Shown in pieces: positions 47,989 through 57,303 of a stretch of 64,000 bases of DNA (position 1 is its first letter; the number at the start of each line of letters is the position of its first letter). This stretch comes from Pseudomonas chlororaphis subsp. piscium. Lineage in GTDB: Bacteria; Pseudomonadota; Gammaproteobacteria; Pseudomonadales; Pseudomonadaceae. Made by a program: the position numbers and the translations under genes. The stretch spans positions 682,001 to 746,000 of the forward strand of contig NZ_CP027707.1 of assembly GCF_003850345.1 (NCBI RefSeq), in the 5' to 3' direction. A model generated the notes under the pieces. The model saw nothing but the letters and a program-made list of their open reading frames with translations. It was not told the origin of the DNA and ran no database searches.

Positions 47989-48702
47989 TCAGTGCAGGGC
48001 CTGGAGCAACTCGCCCAGGTCATGGAATTCCCGATCGACGGGTGGCAATGGCGGCCGCTGCAGGATCAGCACTGGCACCCCACGTTCGCGCGCCACTTCC
48101 AGCTTGGGTTCGGTGGCGCTGCTGCCGCTGTTCTTGCTGATCAGCACGTCGATACGGCGGCGTTCGAACAGTTCGCGCTCGCTGTCGATCAGGAAGGGAC
48201 CGCGTGCGCCTATCACTTCGCACCGCTCATTGCCGGGGTACTGGTCGAGGGCGCGCAGGGTCCAGAACTGCTCGGCGGGGATCTCATGCAGATGCTGCAA
48301 GGGTTCGCGGCCCAGGGTGAACAGCGGGCGCTTGAAGGGTTGGAGTGCCTGGACCAGTTCGGCCCAGTCGCGGACTTCGCGCCAGTCGTCACCGGCCTGC
48401 GCTTGCCAGGCCGGTCGGCGCAGGGCCCAGCAGGGGATGTCACACAGCCGCGCGGCCGTGGCGGCGTTCTGGCTGATCCGGGCGGCGTAGGGGTGAGTGG
48501 CGTCCAGCAGCAGCTCGATGCCTTGCTCGCGGATGAACCGGGCCAGGCCCTCGGCGCCGCCGTAGCCGCCGACCCGCACCTGGCAGTTCAGGTCAGCGGG
48601 CACGCGCCCGATACCCGCCAGGCTATAGATGTGCTCCGGCCCCAGGGTCCGGGCGATGGCCAGGGCTTCGGTCACGCCGCCCAGCAGTAGTATGGGTTTC
48701 AT
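47989..48702 (-). CDS. cobK: Precorrin-6A reductase CobK (CbiJ family)
   Basis: 237-residue enzyme reducing the corrin macrocycle of precorrin-6A with NADPH. Recognised from [38 protein letters not shown] (about 63-80) and the C-terminal [20 protein letters not shown]. Its start overlaps the cbiD stop by 4 bases. It is the last gene of the minus-strand cobL-cbiD-cobK unit. Confidence 0.94.
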   Translation of the reverse strand: MKPILLLGGVTEALAIARTLGPEHIYSLAGIGRVPADLNCQVRVGGYGGAEGLARFIREQGIELLLDATHPYAARISQNAATAARLCDIPCWALRRPAWQAQAGDDWREVRDWAELVQALQPFKRPLFTLGREPLQHLHEIPAEQFWTLRALDQYPGNERCEVIGARGPFLIDSERELFERRRIDVLISKNSGSSATEPKLEVARERGVPVLILQRPPLPPVDREFHDLGELLQALH

Positions 48703-49796
48703 CGAAAAGCTCCGGCATGGCCGACGATGCCGCCCTGGCGATCGATGGCGAAGACTTCGACCTGGACCTGTGGCGGCACCACACTACGGGCGAAGTCCAG
48801 GGCGTGCTGGCACACCGCGTCGCCCAGGGCGATGCCGGCGACGCTGGCCATGGCCAGGGCCTGCTGGCTGGTGTTGGCGCCACGGATGGCGCTTTGCAGT
48901 GCCTGGTCGGCGCCGACCGCCGCGGCCCATTCGGCCAGTTGCGGCAGGTCGATGCTGGAATGGCGGCTGTGCAGGTCCATATGCCCGGCCGCGAGCTTGC
49001 TGATCTTGCCGAAACCGCCGCACAGGCTGAGCTTGTCCACCGGCACTTTGCGCAGGTGCTTGAGCACGGCGCCGACAAAGTCGCCCATTTCGATCAGGGC
49101 GATTTCTGGCAGGTCGTAGACGCGGCGCATGGTGTCTTCGCTGGCGTTGCCGGTACAGGCGGCGATGTGCAGGTAGCCGTTGGTCTTGGCGACGTCGATG
49201 CCTTGGTGGATCGAGGCGATATAGGCCGCGCAGGAAAACGGCCGCACGATGCCGCTGGTGCCGAGGATCGACAGGCCGCCGAGAATGCCCAGCCGCGGGT
49301 TCATGGTTTTCAGCGCCAGGGCTTCGCCGTCCTCGACGTTGACCGTGACCTCGAAGCCGCCCTGGTAGCCCCGTTCCCGGGCCAGCGTTGCCAGGTGCTC
49401 GCTGATCATCCGGCGCGGCACCGGATTGATCGCCGGCTCGCCCACACCCAGCACCAGGCCGGGCCGGGTCACGGTGCCCACGCCTTTGCCGGCGATGAAA
49501 CGAATGCCGCTGCCCGGGCTCAGGCGCACCTGGGAATAGAGCAGGGCGCCGTGGGTCACGTCGGGGTCGTCGCCGGCATCCTTGATCGTGCCGGCTTCGG
49601 CGCCGTTGTCGGTAAGGCGGCAGAACTCCAGGCGCATCTGCACCTGCTTGCCCTTGGGCAGGACGATCTCCACCGCATCGGCGCTGGTGCCCTCGAGCAA
49701 CAGGCGCGCCGCCGCCAGGCTGGTGGCGGTGGCGCAGCTGCCGGTGGTCAGGCCACTGCGCAGCGGGGCGGGTTGTTCCGCCGTTTCTTCACGCAT
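48699..49796 (-). CDS. cbiD: Cobalt-precorrin-5B C1-methyltransferase CbiD
   Basis: 365-residue Cbi[24 protein letters not shown] near the N-terminus (about 12-34), [21 protein letters not shown] region, and [18 protein letters not shown] (about 170-187). CbiD methylates C1 with loss of acetaldehyde. Pseudomonas uses CbiD in an otherwise aerobic pathway in place of CobF, consistent with cobG and cobK here. Gap of 54 bases from cobL, overlap with cobK. Confidence 0.94.
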   Translation of the reverse strand: MREETAEQPAPLRSGLTTGSCATATSLAAARLLLEGTSADAVEIVLPKGKQVQMRLEFCRLTDNGAEAGTIKDAGDDPDVTHGALLYSQVRLSPGSGIRFIAGKGVGTVTRPGLVLGVGEPAINPVPRRMISEHLATLARERGYQGGFEVTVNVEDGEALALKTMNPRLGILGGLSILGTSGIVRPFSCAAYIASIHQGIDVAKTNGYLHIAACTGNASEDTMRRVYDLPEIALIEMGDFVGAVLKHLRKVPVDKLSLCGGFGKISKLAAGHMDLHSRHSSIDLPQLAEWAAAVGADQALQSAIRGANTSQQALAMASVAGIALGDAVCQHALDFARSVVPPQVQVEVFAIDRQGGIVGHAGAFR

Positions 49797-49850
49797 GCTG
49801 CGCGGCCTTGTACCGGCGCATGTCCGCGCCTGCAGGGAGATGAAGGGCGC

Positions 49851-51056
49851 TCATAGCGGTTTGACGAGGTCGAGCAAGGTAATGGGCAGCGCCTGGCGCC
49901 AGGTGTCGAAATCCCCCAGCGGCAGGGCCTGGGCGACATGGATGCGGGTCAGCTCGCCGCCATGGCGTTCGCGCCAGGCCATCAGGGTCGTTTCGCTTTG
50001 CAGGGTCACGGCGTTGGCCACCAGCCGGCCACCGGGCTTGAGCCGGGCCCAGCAGGTGTCGAGCACACCGGGGCGCGTTACGCCGCCGCCGATGAAGATC
50101 GCGTCCGGGGCTTCCAGCCCGTCCAAGGCCTGGGGCGCGCTGCCGCGAATCAGTTGCAGACCGGGCACGCCGAGGACGTCGCGGTTGTGTTCGATCAGTT
50201 GCTGGCGGCCTGGGTCGGCTTCGATGGCCAGGGCCCGGCAGCTGGGGTGCGCGCGCATCCATTCGATGCCGATCGAGCCACTGCCGGCGCCGACATCCCA
50301 CAGCAGTTCGCCAGGAGTCGGTGCCAGACGGGCCAGGGTAATGGCGCGGACATCGCGCTTGGTCAACTGGCCGTCGTGCTGGAAGGCCGAGTCCGGCAAG
50401 CCGGCCAGGCGCGACAGACGCAGCGTATCGGGTTCGGCCAGGCATTCGATGGCCACCAGATTGAGGTCGGCGATGGCTGGGTCGCTCCAGTCGTTGGCGC
50501 TGCCGTCGATCCGCCGTTCGGCTTCGCCACCCAGATGCTCGAGCACGCTGAGCCGGCTCGGGCCGAAGCCGCGTTCGCGCAACAGCGCGGCGATGGCCGA
50601 GGGGCTGAGGCCGTCATTGCTCAGGACCAGCAGGCGCACGCCGCTGAACAGCTGGGCGCTGAGGGCCGCCACGGGGCGCGCGACCACCGAGAGCGTCACC
50701 ACCTCTTGCAGCGGCCAGCCCAGGCGTACGGCGGCCAATGAATAAGAGGAGGGCGAGGGCAGGACGTGCATTTCCTCCTGGGCCACCTGGCGCGCCAGGC
50801 TGGCGCCGACGCCGAACAGCATCGGGTCGCCGCTGGCCAGCACGCACACCGGCTCGCCCCGCCTGGCCAGTACCGGTTCCAGTGAGAAGGGGCTCGGCCA
50901 CAACTGCCGCTCGCCGCGGATGCACACCGGCAGCAGGTCCAGTTGCCGCTGGCCGCCGACGATCCGCGAAGCGCCCAGCAGGGCGCGCCGGGCGTTCTTG
51001 CCCAGGCCCTTGAAGCCGTCTTCACCGATTCCCACTACTGTCAGCCAGGGCGACAT
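49851..51056 (-). CDS. cobL: Precorrin-6B C5,C15-methyltransferase (decarboxylating) CobL (CbiE-CbiT fusion)
   Basis: 401-residue bifunctional enzyme. An N-terminal CbiE tetrapyrrole-methylase domain (residues about 3-205, with [20 protein letters not shown]) is fused to a C-terminal CbiT class I methyltransferase (about 215-400, with [19 protein letters not shown], the SAM loop [10 protein letters not shown]). First gene of the minus-strand cobalamin unit, divergent from cobG across 138 bases. Confidence 0.95.
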   Translation of the reverse strand: MSPWLTVVGIGEDGFKGLGKNARRALLGASRIVGGQRQLDLLPVCIRGERQLWPSPFSLEPVLARRGEPVCVLASGDPMLFGVGASLARQVAQEEMHVLPSPSSYSLAAVRLGWPLQEVVTLSVVARPVAALSAQLFSGVRLLVLSNDGLSPSAIAALLRERGFGPSRLSVLEHLGGEAERRIDGSANDWSDPAIADLNLVAIECLAEPDTLRLSRLAGLPDSAFQHDGQLTKRDVRAITLARLAPTPGELLWDVGAGSGSIGIEWMRAHPSCRALAIEADPGRQQLIEHNRDVLGVPGLQLIRGSAPQALDGLEAPDAIFIGGGVTRPGVLDTCWARLKPGGRLVANAVTLQSETTLMAWRERHGGELTRIHVAQALPLGDFDTWRQALPITLLDLVKPL

Positions 51057-51194
51057 CGCTATTCCTCGAGGGTAAAACCTGTTCTTCCGACAGGCAGGCT
51101 TTTCATGCCTTCGGACAAAGCAGGCATAATACCGCGCCTTCGCCCGCGAAGCGCCTTTCCCACACAGCCGGTCACCCCCTTGAACGAACGCCCG
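51057..51194. promoter_or_regulatory. Divergent control region of the cobL and cobG units
   Basis: 138-base region that must contain both promoters of the split cobalamin cluster. CAGGCA-type short repeats and partial dyads occur around 51090-51130, but I could not identify a cobalamin riboswitch: no B12-box AGCCAGGAGACCTGCC-like element is present. Confidence 0.5.
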
Positions 51195-52508
51195 ATGTCC
51201 ACCGCCTTACGCCCCTCGGCCTGTCCGGGGTTGCTGCGTATCGTCCCGGCGCTGGACGGCGGTATCTGCCGGATCAAGCTGGCCGGTGGGGCGATCAGCG
51301 CGGCCCAGGCCCGCGCGGTGGCCGCTGCGGCCGAGCGTTATGCCGACGGGGTGATCGAGGCGACCAACCGCGCCAATCTGCAGATCCGCGGCATTGGCGC
51401 CGAGCATCAGGCGCTGATCGCCGATCTGCTGGCCGCCGGCCTGGGACCGGCCACCGCGGCCGGCGACGATGTGCGCAACCTGATGCTCAGCCCCACGGCC
51501 GGGATCGACCGGCAGATGATCATCGACACCCGTCCCCTGGCCGGGCAGATTCTTGCCACCTTGCAGAGCCATCCGCGTTTTCATGAGTTGTCGCCCAAGT
51601 TCGCCGTGCAGCTCGACGGTGGCGAAGCCCTGGCCATGCTGGAACATCCCCATGACCTGTGGCTCTCGGCGTTCGAAGGCGCGGGCGAGCCTTGGCTGGC
51701 CTTCGGCCTGGCCGGTTGCCCTGGGGACCGGCCCCTGGCCAGCGTGGCGCTGGAGGATGGGCTGGCCCTGGTGGTGGCGGTGCTGGAGTTGTTTCTCGAC
51801 CTGGCCCGCCCCGAACAGACCCGCATGCGCCAGCTGCTGGCGGAGCACTCGGCGGACGCGCTGCTGGCGCAGGTGTCCGCGCGCTTGCCGGGGCCGGTGA
51901 TCAAGGTGGGCGATTGGCAGCGTACTGCCCCTTCCGAGTCGCTGCATATCGGTACTTATCCACAGCGGCAACCGGGCCAGGTCTATGTCGGCGCCGTCAC
52001 GCCCCTGGGGCGGCTGGACCCGCTGATGCTGCGCGGCGCAGCGCAACTGGCCGAGCAATGGGGCGACGGCAGCCTGAGGTTTACCCCCTGGCAAAGCCTG
52101 TTGCTGCCGAACCTGCGGGGCGAAGACGCAGCTGAAGTCACGCGCCGCCTGCAACAGCTGGGGTTTCCCTGTTCGCCACAGCAAACCCTGGCCCACTTGA
52201 TTGCCTGCACCGGCTCCAGTGGCTGCGGCAAGGCCCTGGCCGATACCAAGGGCGACGCGGTAAAGCTGGCCGCCTTGCTCCAGCGCCACGGCCAGCGCCT
52301 GGACGTCCACCTGTCCGGCTGCTCGCGTTCCTGCGCCGCCGCCCATGTGGCACCGGCCACTTTGCTGGCCGTCGCCCCCGGTCGTTACGACCTCTATTTT
52401 CGCGATGCCGCGCAGCCGGGTTTCGGCACGCTGCACGCACGCAACCTTTCCCTTGAAGCGGCCGGCGCATTGCTCGATGCCCGCCCACGGAGCACCCTTG
52501 ATGATTGA
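51195..52508 (+). CDS. cobG: Precorrin-3B synthase CobG
   Basis: 437-residue sulfite/nitrite-reductase-like enzyme that uses oxygen to make precorrin-3B; its presence marks the aerobic route. The N-terminal ferredoxin-like half has [20 protein letters not shown] and the [12 protein letters not shown] loop. The Fe4S4/sirohaem cluster motif appears as [11 protein letters not shown] (about 336-346) and CSRSCAAAH (about 376-384). The frame opens upstream to 50943, but that overlaps cobL; ATG at 51195 gives [12 protein letters not shown]. The end overlaps cobH by 8 bases. Confidence 0.93.
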   Translation: MSTALRPSACPGLLRIVPALDGGICRIKLAGGAISAAQARAVAAAAERYADGVIEATNRANLQIRGIGAEHQALIADLLAAGLGPATAAGDDVRNLMLSPTAGIDRQMIIDTRPLAGQILATLQSHPRFHELSPKFAVQLDGGEALAMLEHPHDLWLSAFEGAGEPWLAFGLAGCPGDRPLASVALEDGLALVVAVLELFLDLARPEQTRMRQLLAEHSADALLAQVSARLPGPVIKVGDWQRTAPSESLHIGTYPQRQPGQVYVGAVTPLGRLDPLMLRGAAQLAEQWGDGSLRFTPWQSLLLPNLRGEDAAEVTRRLQQLGFPCSPQQTLAHLIACTGSSGCGKALADTKGDAVKLAALLQRHGQRLDVHLSGCSRSCAAAHVAPATLLAVAPGRYDLYFRDAAQPGFGTLHARNLSLEAAGALLDARPRSTLDD

Positions 52509-53127
52509 TTACATCCGCGACGGTCAGGAGATCTATCGCAACTCCTTCGCGATCATTCGCGAGGAGGCCAGGCTCGATCGCATCCCCGCGGACCTGGAAA
52601 AACTCGCGGTGCGGGTGATCCATGCCTGCGGCATGGTCGATGCCATCGACGGTCTGCAATTCTCCGAAGGCGCGGGCCAGGCCGGGCGCGCTGCCCTGGC
52701 CGCCGGTGCGCCGATCCTCTGCGATGCGCGCATGGTGTCCGAAGGCATTACCCGCGCCCGTCTACCGGCGAACAATCAGGTGATCTGCACCCTGCGCGAC
52801 GAGAGCGTGCCGGAGCTGGCCCGCGAGCTGGGCAACACCCGCTCGGCGGTGGCCCTGGAGCTGTGGCGGCCGTACCTGGAAGGCAGCGTGGTGGTGATCG
52901 GCAACGCCCCGACCGCGCTGTTCTACCTGCTGGAGATGCTCGACGCCGGTGCACCGAAACCGGCGCTGATCCTCGGCTTCCCGGTAGGCTTCGTCGGCGC
53001 GGCCGAGTCCAAGGCGATGCTCGCCGCCGACAGCCGCGGCGTGCCTTTTGTGATCATGCAAGGTCGCCTGGGCGGCAGCGCCATGGCCGCCGCCGCCGTC
53101 AACGCCCTGGCCACGGAGATCGAATGA
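52501..53127 (+). CDS. cobH: Precorrin-8X methylmutase CobH
   Basis: 208-residue enzyme moving the C11 methyl group to C12 to form hydrogenobyrinate. Recognised from [20 protein letters not shown] at the start, the catalytic His in VRVIHACGM (about residue 42), [15 protein letters not shown] and the C-terminal [13 protein letters not shown]. Start overlaps cobG by 8 bases; the stop overlaps the cobI ATG. Confidence 0.96.
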   Translation: MIDYIRDGQEIYRNSFAIIREEARLDRIPADLEKLAVRVIHACGMVDAIDGLQFSEGAGQAGRAALAAGAPILCDARMVSEGITRARLPANNQVICTLRDESVPELARELGNTRSAVALELWRPYLEGSVVVIGNAPTALFYLLEMLDAGAPKPALILGFPVGFVGAAESKAMLAADSRGVPFVIMQGRLGGSAMAAAAVNALATEIE

Positions 53128-53858
53128 TGCAGCAACCTGGACGTTTGATCGGCCTGGGCGTCGGCCCCGGTGATCCGGAACTGATTACCCTCAAGGCCCT
53201 GCGCCTGCTGCGCGAATCGCCGGTGGTGGCGTACTTCGTCGCCAAGGGTAAAAAGGGCAATGCCTTCGGCATCATCGAAGCGCACCTGCAAGGCGCGCAG
53301 ACCCTGTTGCCGCTGGTCTACCCGGTAACTACCGAAGTGCTGCCGGCGCCGCTGTCCTACGAGCAAGTGATCAGCGACTTCTACGACAGCGCCAGCGAGC
53401 AACTGGCCGAACACCTGGACGCCGGCCGCGACGTGGCGGTGATCTGCGAAGGCGATCCGTTCTTCTACGGCTCCTACATGTACCTGCACGACCGCCTGGC
53501 CGAGCGTTATGAGGCCGAAGTGGTGCCGGGGGTGTGCTCGATGCTCGGTGGCGCCTCGGTGCTGGGCGCGCCGCTGGTGTATCGCAACCAGAGCCTGTCG
53601 GTGCTGTCTGGCGTGCTGCCCCATGACGAACTCAAGCGTCGTCTGGCCGATGCCGACGCGGCGGTGGTGATGAAGCTGGGGCGCAACTTCCCCAAGGTGC
53701 GCCAGGTGCTCGAAGAACTGGGCCTGGCCGAGCGCGCGCTGTACGTCGAGCGCGCGACCATGGCCAACCAGAAAATCGTGCCGCTGGATGAAGTGGAGCC
53801 GATGTCTTCGCCGTATTTCTCGCTGATCATCGTGCCCGGCGAAAGGTGGCAAGGATGA
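53124..53858 (+). CDS. cobI: Precorrin-2 C20-methyltransferase CobI
   Basis: 244-residue tetrapyrrole methylase. [20 protein letters not shown] is at the N-terminus (about 9-28), [21 protein letters not shown] at about 93-113, and [20 protein letters not shown] at about 121-140. Uses SAM to methylate precorrin-2 at C20. Translationally coupled on both sides (ATGA overlaps with cobH and cobJ). Confidence 0.96.
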   Translation: MMQQPGRLIGLGVGPGDPELITLKALRLLRESPVVAYFVAKGKKGNAFGIIEAHLQGAQTLLPLVYPVTTEVLPAPLSYEQVISDFYDSASEQLAEHLDAGRDVAVICEGDPFFYGSYMYLHDRLAERYEAEVVPGVCSMLGGASVLGAPLVYRNQSLSVLSGVLPHDELKRRLADADAAVVMKLGRNFPKVRQVLEELGLAERALYVERATMANQKIVPLDEVEPMSSPYFSLIIVPGERWQG

Positions 53859-55555
53859 TGGTCCGTTCCGCACCGGCCATCGTCATCCTTGGCCAAGGCA
53901 GCCTGGCGACTGCGCGCAAACTTCAACGGCTGTACCCGGATGCGCTGATCCATGGCCTGGCCGAACGGGTCGAGGGCGCTGACCGTCCGTACCAGGAGTT
54001 CGGCGCGACCCTGCGCCAGCTGTATCAACAGGACACGCCGATCATCGCCCTGTGCGCCGCGGGCATCGTCATCCGCACCCTGGCCCCGCTGTTGCTGGAG
54101 AAGGGCGCGGAGCCGCCGGTACTGGCCGTGGCCGAAGACGGCAGCGCGGTGGTGCCGTTGCTCGGTGGCCTGGGCGGGGTGAACGTCATGGCCCGGGAAA
54201 TCGCCGCGGGACTGGGTGTGGCAGCGGCCATCACCACCAGCGGCGAACTGCGCTTCGGCACCTGCCTGCTCAATCCGCCCAGTGGTTATGCCCTGGGCGA
54301 TCTGGAGCTGGGCAAGCGTTTCGTTTCCGACCTGCTGGGCGGTGAAAGCGTGCGCATCGAAGGTGCCGCGCCCTGGCTGGCCGAGGCCCGGTTGCCGCAG
54401 GACCAGCAAGCCCGGTTGACCATCCGCGTCGGCTCGGCCGAGCGTGAGCCGGCCGCCAACGAGCTGCTGATCTATCCGCGCAGTGTGCTGATTGCCTGCA
54501 ACGGCAAGATCACTGGCGCCGATGCCCTGCGTGATGCCTTGCATCAGAAGAAAATTGCGGTGCAATCCGTCGCCTGCCTGCTGGCCGCCGACAGTGAAAT
54601 GGCCAGCCCGGTCTTGCGCGAAGCCGCCGCCGAGCTGGGTGTGCCCCTGCGTTTCGCCCCGGCTGCCAGCAGTGTGGCCGAACTGGCGCAACAGGCCGTG
54701 TCGCAACTGCTGCCTCCGCTGAGCGTGGGTGAAGACATCGCCATTGCCGTGGCCAGCCAGCCGCTGGACCCGCAGCAGATTGGCCGCCCTCGTGGTCGCC
54801 TGGCAGTGATCGGCCTGGGCCCTGGCGCCGCCGAGCTGATGGTGCCGGCGGTGAAAGCCGAACTGGCGCGGGCCAACGATATCCTCGGCTACGAAACCTA
54901 TGTGCGTATGGCCGGCCCGTTCCGTGCCGACCAGGTCATGCATTGCACCGACAACCGCGAAGAAATGCAGCGTGCCCGCCACGCCTTCGAACTCGCCGCC
55001 CAGGGCCGTTCGGTGGTGGTGGTGTCCTCCGGCGATCCGGGTGTCTTTGCCATGGCCGCGGCGGTGCTGGAAGCGCTGCACGAATCCAGCGAGTCGAGCT
55101 GGCATCAGGTCGAGCTGGAAATTCTTCCCGGGGTTTCCGCTTCCCTGGCCACCGCTGCACAGGCTGGCGCGCCCCTGGGCCACGACTTCTGCGTGCTGTC
55201 CCTATCGGACAACCTCAAGCCCTGGGCAATCATCGAAAAACGCCTGGACCTGGCGTCCCAGGCCGACCTGGCCCTGGCCTTCTACAACCCGATCTCGCGC
55301 TCGCGCCCTTGGCAACTGGGGCGCGCACTGGAGATCGTGCGCCAGCACCGCACCGCGGATACGTCCGTAGTGCTGGGGCGGGATATCGGCCGCCCGGGGC
55401 AGACCCTGAGGGTCACCACCCTCGGCACCCTGACCCCGGAGCAGGTGGATATGCGCACCATGGTGTTGGTGGGTTCTTCCACCACCTGCGTATTCCCCAA
55501 GGCTGGAGGTGGGGAGTGGGTGTATACGCCGAGGTGGTACGGCGAGAAGCCATAG
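53855..55555 (+). CDS. cobJ: CbiG-CobJ fusion: precorrin-3B C17-methyltransferase with N-terminal CbiG/CobE domains
   Basis: 566-residue fused protein. The N-terminal part (about 1-300) contains CbiG_N ([36 protein letters not shown]), a middle linker and a CbiG_C/CobE-like domain (about 205-290, [32 protein letters not shown]). The C-terminal part (about 310-560) is the CobJ methylase with [19 protein letters not shown] and [20 protein letters not shown]. This fusion is usual in Pseudomonas. A GTG at 53846 is an alternative start; the ATG at 53855 makes the 4-base overlap with cobI seen elsewhere in the unit. Confidence 0.93.
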   Translation: MMVRSAPAIVILGQGSLATARKLQRLYPDALIHGLAERVEGADRPYQEFGATLRQLYQQDTPIIALCAAGIVIRTLAPLLLEKGAEPPVLAVAEDGSAVVPLLGGLGGVNVMAREIAAGLGVAAAITTSGELRFGTCLLNPPSGYALGDLELGKRFVSDLLGGESVRIEGAAPWLAEARLPQDQQARLTIRVGSAEREPAANELLIYPRSVLIACNGKITGADALRDALHQKKIAVQSVACLLAADSEMASPVLREAAAELGVPLRFAPAASSVAELAQQAVSQLLPPLSVGEDIAIAVASQPLDPQQIGRPRGRLAVIGLGPGAAELMVPAVKAELARANDILGYETYVRMAGPFRADQVMHCTDNREEMQRARHAFELAAQGRSVVVVSSGDPGVFAMAAAVLEALHESSESSWHQVELEILPGVSASLATAAQAGAPLGHDFCVLSLSDNLKPWAIIEKRLDLASQADLALAFYNPISRSRPWQLGRALEIVRQHRTADTSVVLGRDIGRPGQTLRVTTLGTLTPEQVDMRTMVLVGSSTTCVFPKAGGGEWVYTPRWYGEKP

Positions 55556-55612
55556 ACCTGCCTTGCTCCCGGGCGGCTGTATGGTTCCGCCGTTATGGCG
55601 AGGGCATGTTTT

Positions 55613-55637
55613 TGTAGGAGCGAGGCTTGCCCGCGAT
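55613..55637 (+). repeat. Single REP copy downstream of cobJ
   Basis: TGTAGGAGCGAGGCTTGCCC core with no inverted partner nearby, 58 bases after the cobJ stop. Confidence 0.8.
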
Positions 55638-55693
55638 GGCGTCCGTGCTGGCGCTGCATTTTTTGGACGGTGTACATATCCGTTCCTGCGGTA

Positions 55694-55980
55694 ACGGCGG
55701 CTGGCGGTTTCGCCCTTACGGCGAGTCCCTTTTTACAAACGCCTAAAAAGGAACCAAAAACGCTTGCCCCTGCGTACGGCCCTCGCTGCGCTCGGGTTCC
55801 CTCGTTCCGGCGTCCATCAGGGGGGCATCGACTCCGGTCGGCTTCGCTTCGACCTCCATACGATGTCCTCGACTGCGTCGAGGGGCGCTGCGCGCCATTC
55901 CCCTGATGAACACCTCCACTCGGCCTCCCGATGGGGCGGGTGGATCAAGATCAAAAGCAAAGCCAAAGCCAAAGCCGGGC
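55694..55980. repeat. Dispersed Pseudomonas intergenic element (about 290 bp) with AAAGCC tail
   Basis: The segment beginning with GGCGGTTTCGCCCTTACGGC and containing CCTAAAAAGGAACCAAAAACG, palindromic blocks such as CCTCGCTGCGCTCGG and CTCGACTGCGTCGAG, and ending in a short tandem run AAAGCAAAGCCAAAGCC (55954-55976) is one I recall as a recurrent, commonly mis-annotated intergenic sequence in Pseudomonas genomes. The open frame on its minus strand (to 56303) looks spurious. It may be a decayed protein-coding or non-autonomous mobile element. Confidence 0.55.
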
Positions 55981-56006
55981 GCGACCTGCCGGTCGGCGCT
56001 GAGCCC

Positions 56007-56124
56007 TGTAGCCGCTGCCGAGCCTGCGAGGCTGCGATCGACCCCGAAGGGGGCGCAGGGATTGTGAAACCGCTGGAGGACCTTCGGTCCTATCGCAGCC
56101 TCGCGGGCTCGGCAGCGGCTACAG
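56007..56124. repeat. Second-family repeat (TGTAGCCGCTGCCGAGC inverted pair)
   Basis: TGTAGCCGCTGCCGAGCCTGC from 56007 and its complement GGCTCGGCAGCGGCTACAG ending 56124, with internal GACCTTCGGTC-type dyads. Fourth copy of this family in the window. Confidence 0.84.
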
Positions 56125-56302
56125 GCGTGGGGGTGTCTGGGAGGCAGGTCTGGTTTTGCAGAAGGTAATAGCAACACATTAAGGGTTGTCGCTGATTTCC
56201 TGTATCGCCATAGTTGTCCGGTCGCCGACGCATCGGCGGCCGATCTTAGCCGGTCGGAAAGCGAGCCTATGAGTGCAGAAATGCTAACCATGGAGCTTCC
56301 CA

Positions 56303-56558
56303 ATGACCGACTTCATCCCCCTACAAAGCAATCTCACCCCCACCCCGGTGTTCCACCTCGATCGCAACGCGCCCGCAGCCGATCTGCATGGCGGCGCGGT
56401 GCAGCGCATCAAGGCCTCGCGGGATCTGCAGCCTCAACTGCCTGAGCCTCAAAGGCGTGAGCGAGCGCGACCTGAGTCACTTCGTCAACGCTGCCCACCT
56501 GTTGCTGCAAGACGGCTGCGATGCCCTGGATGCCTTGCAGTGGCGCCTGGACGCTTAA
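56303..56558 (+). pseudogene. Frameshifted small Pseudomonas protein gene (possibly DUF3077-like)
   Basis: The ATG at 56303 opens MTDFIPLQSNLTPTPVFHLD...IKASRDLQ in one frame. From about 56433 the plausible protein continues in the +1 frame as LNCLSLKGVSERDLSHFVN...LLLQDGCDALDALQWRLDA and stops at 56556-56558. Read through a one-base indel near 56430, the two parts make an about 85-residue protein whose shape resembles the short DUF3077 proteins of Pseudomonas. In the original frame the tail (PQLPEPQRRERARPE...) is low-complexity and unnatural. Either a real frameshift or a sequencing error. Family assignment is tentative. Confidence 0.6.
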
Positions 56559-56581
56559 AAACCCCTACCCCAGAAACAGCA

Positions 56582-56607
56582 CAGGCTCACTGTCCCCAGT
56601 GAGCCTG
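56582..56607. terminator. Terminator-like hairpin between the pseudogene and marC
   Basis: Perfect 11-bp stem CAGGCTCACTG / CAGTGAGCCTG around a TCCC loop. It lies between the 3' ends of two convergent genes and could serve both; T-tracts are weak on both sides (CTTGTTCTT on plus). Confidence 0.6.
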
Positions 56608-56647
56608 CTTGTTCTTGCAGCTTGTAGCTTGCTGCTTGCAGCTGCCT

Positions 56648-57241
56648 CTAACCCAGATACCCCTTGACCCCGGTAAAGATGATCTGCGCCGCCAGGGCGC
56701 AGACGAACAGCCCCATCAGTCGGCTGACGATCTGCAAGCCTTGGTCACCCAGGATTCGCTCGATGCGGTTGGACAGGTACAGCACCACGCCGACGGTGAA
56801 GCTGGCCAGGGCGATGCTGAGGATCGCGGTGAGTTTGTCGTCCCAGTGCGGCTGGCTGACGCCCATCACCAGCAGGGCGCCGATGGTGCCGGGGCCGACG
56901 GTCAGCGGGATGGTCAGCGGCACTATGGTCACGTCCTGCTGCACGTTGTCGGTCTGGATCGCCGACTTGCCCTGGGCCATGCCCAGCGCCGAGATGAACA
57001 GCACGCTGCCCGCGCCGATGCGGAAGGCATCCACGGTGATGCCGAACACACTGAAGATCACCCGTCCGAACAGGTACAGCAGCACGCTGGAGGCCAGGGT
57101 CGCCAGGGCGACGTTCCACGCCAGGCGCCGACGTTCCTTGTTGGAGTAGCCGCGAGTCAGGCTGATGAAGCAGGACAGGACGAAGAAGGGGCTGTAGAGC
57201 ACCAGCATCTTCAGGTACACGCTGAACAGCACATGGAGCAT
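56648..57241 (-). CDS. MarC family integral membrane protein (UPF0056, YchE/YhgN-like)
   Basis: 197-residue protein with six TM helices in two three-helix halves. Conserved segments are LYSPFFVLSCFISLTRGYS near the N-terminus, GSVLFISALGMAQGKSA (about 78-94) and VPLTIPLTVGPGTIGALLVMG (about 111-131). The family was named for the mar locus but has no proven role in resistance; transport function is unknown. It begins 62 bases after the retS stop, so it may be co-transcribed with retS. Confidence 0.88.
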   Translation of the reverse strand: MLHVLFSVYLKMLVLYSPFFVLSCFISLTRGYSNKERRRLAWNVALATLASSVLLYLFGRVIFSVFGITVDAFRIGAGSVLFISALGMAQGKSAIQTDNVQQDVTIVPLTIPLTVGPGTIGALLVMGVSQPHWDDKLTAILSIALASFTVGVVLYLSNRIERILGDQGLQIVSRLMGLFVCALAAQIIFTGVKGYLG

Positions 57242-57303
57242 GGCGCAAACTCACAGCGAGGGAGGGCGAGCGGAGTTTAACAGGCGTTTGTCGTGCTGTC
57301 GGC

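Noticed and set aside
51057..51194. Search for a cobalamin riboswitch in front of cobG/cobL (and at 41704-41860, 45532-45604)
   Set aside because: No B12-box or GCCACTG core seen in any of these regions.
53507..55183. 558-codon minus-strand open frame
   Set aside because: Antisense to cobI-cobJ; His/Gln/Gly-rich shadow product without motifs.
55743..56303. 186-codon minus-strand frame
   Set aside because: Covers a dispersed repeat and a REP-like element, ends at the pseudogene start, and resembles commonly mis-annotated repeat translations.
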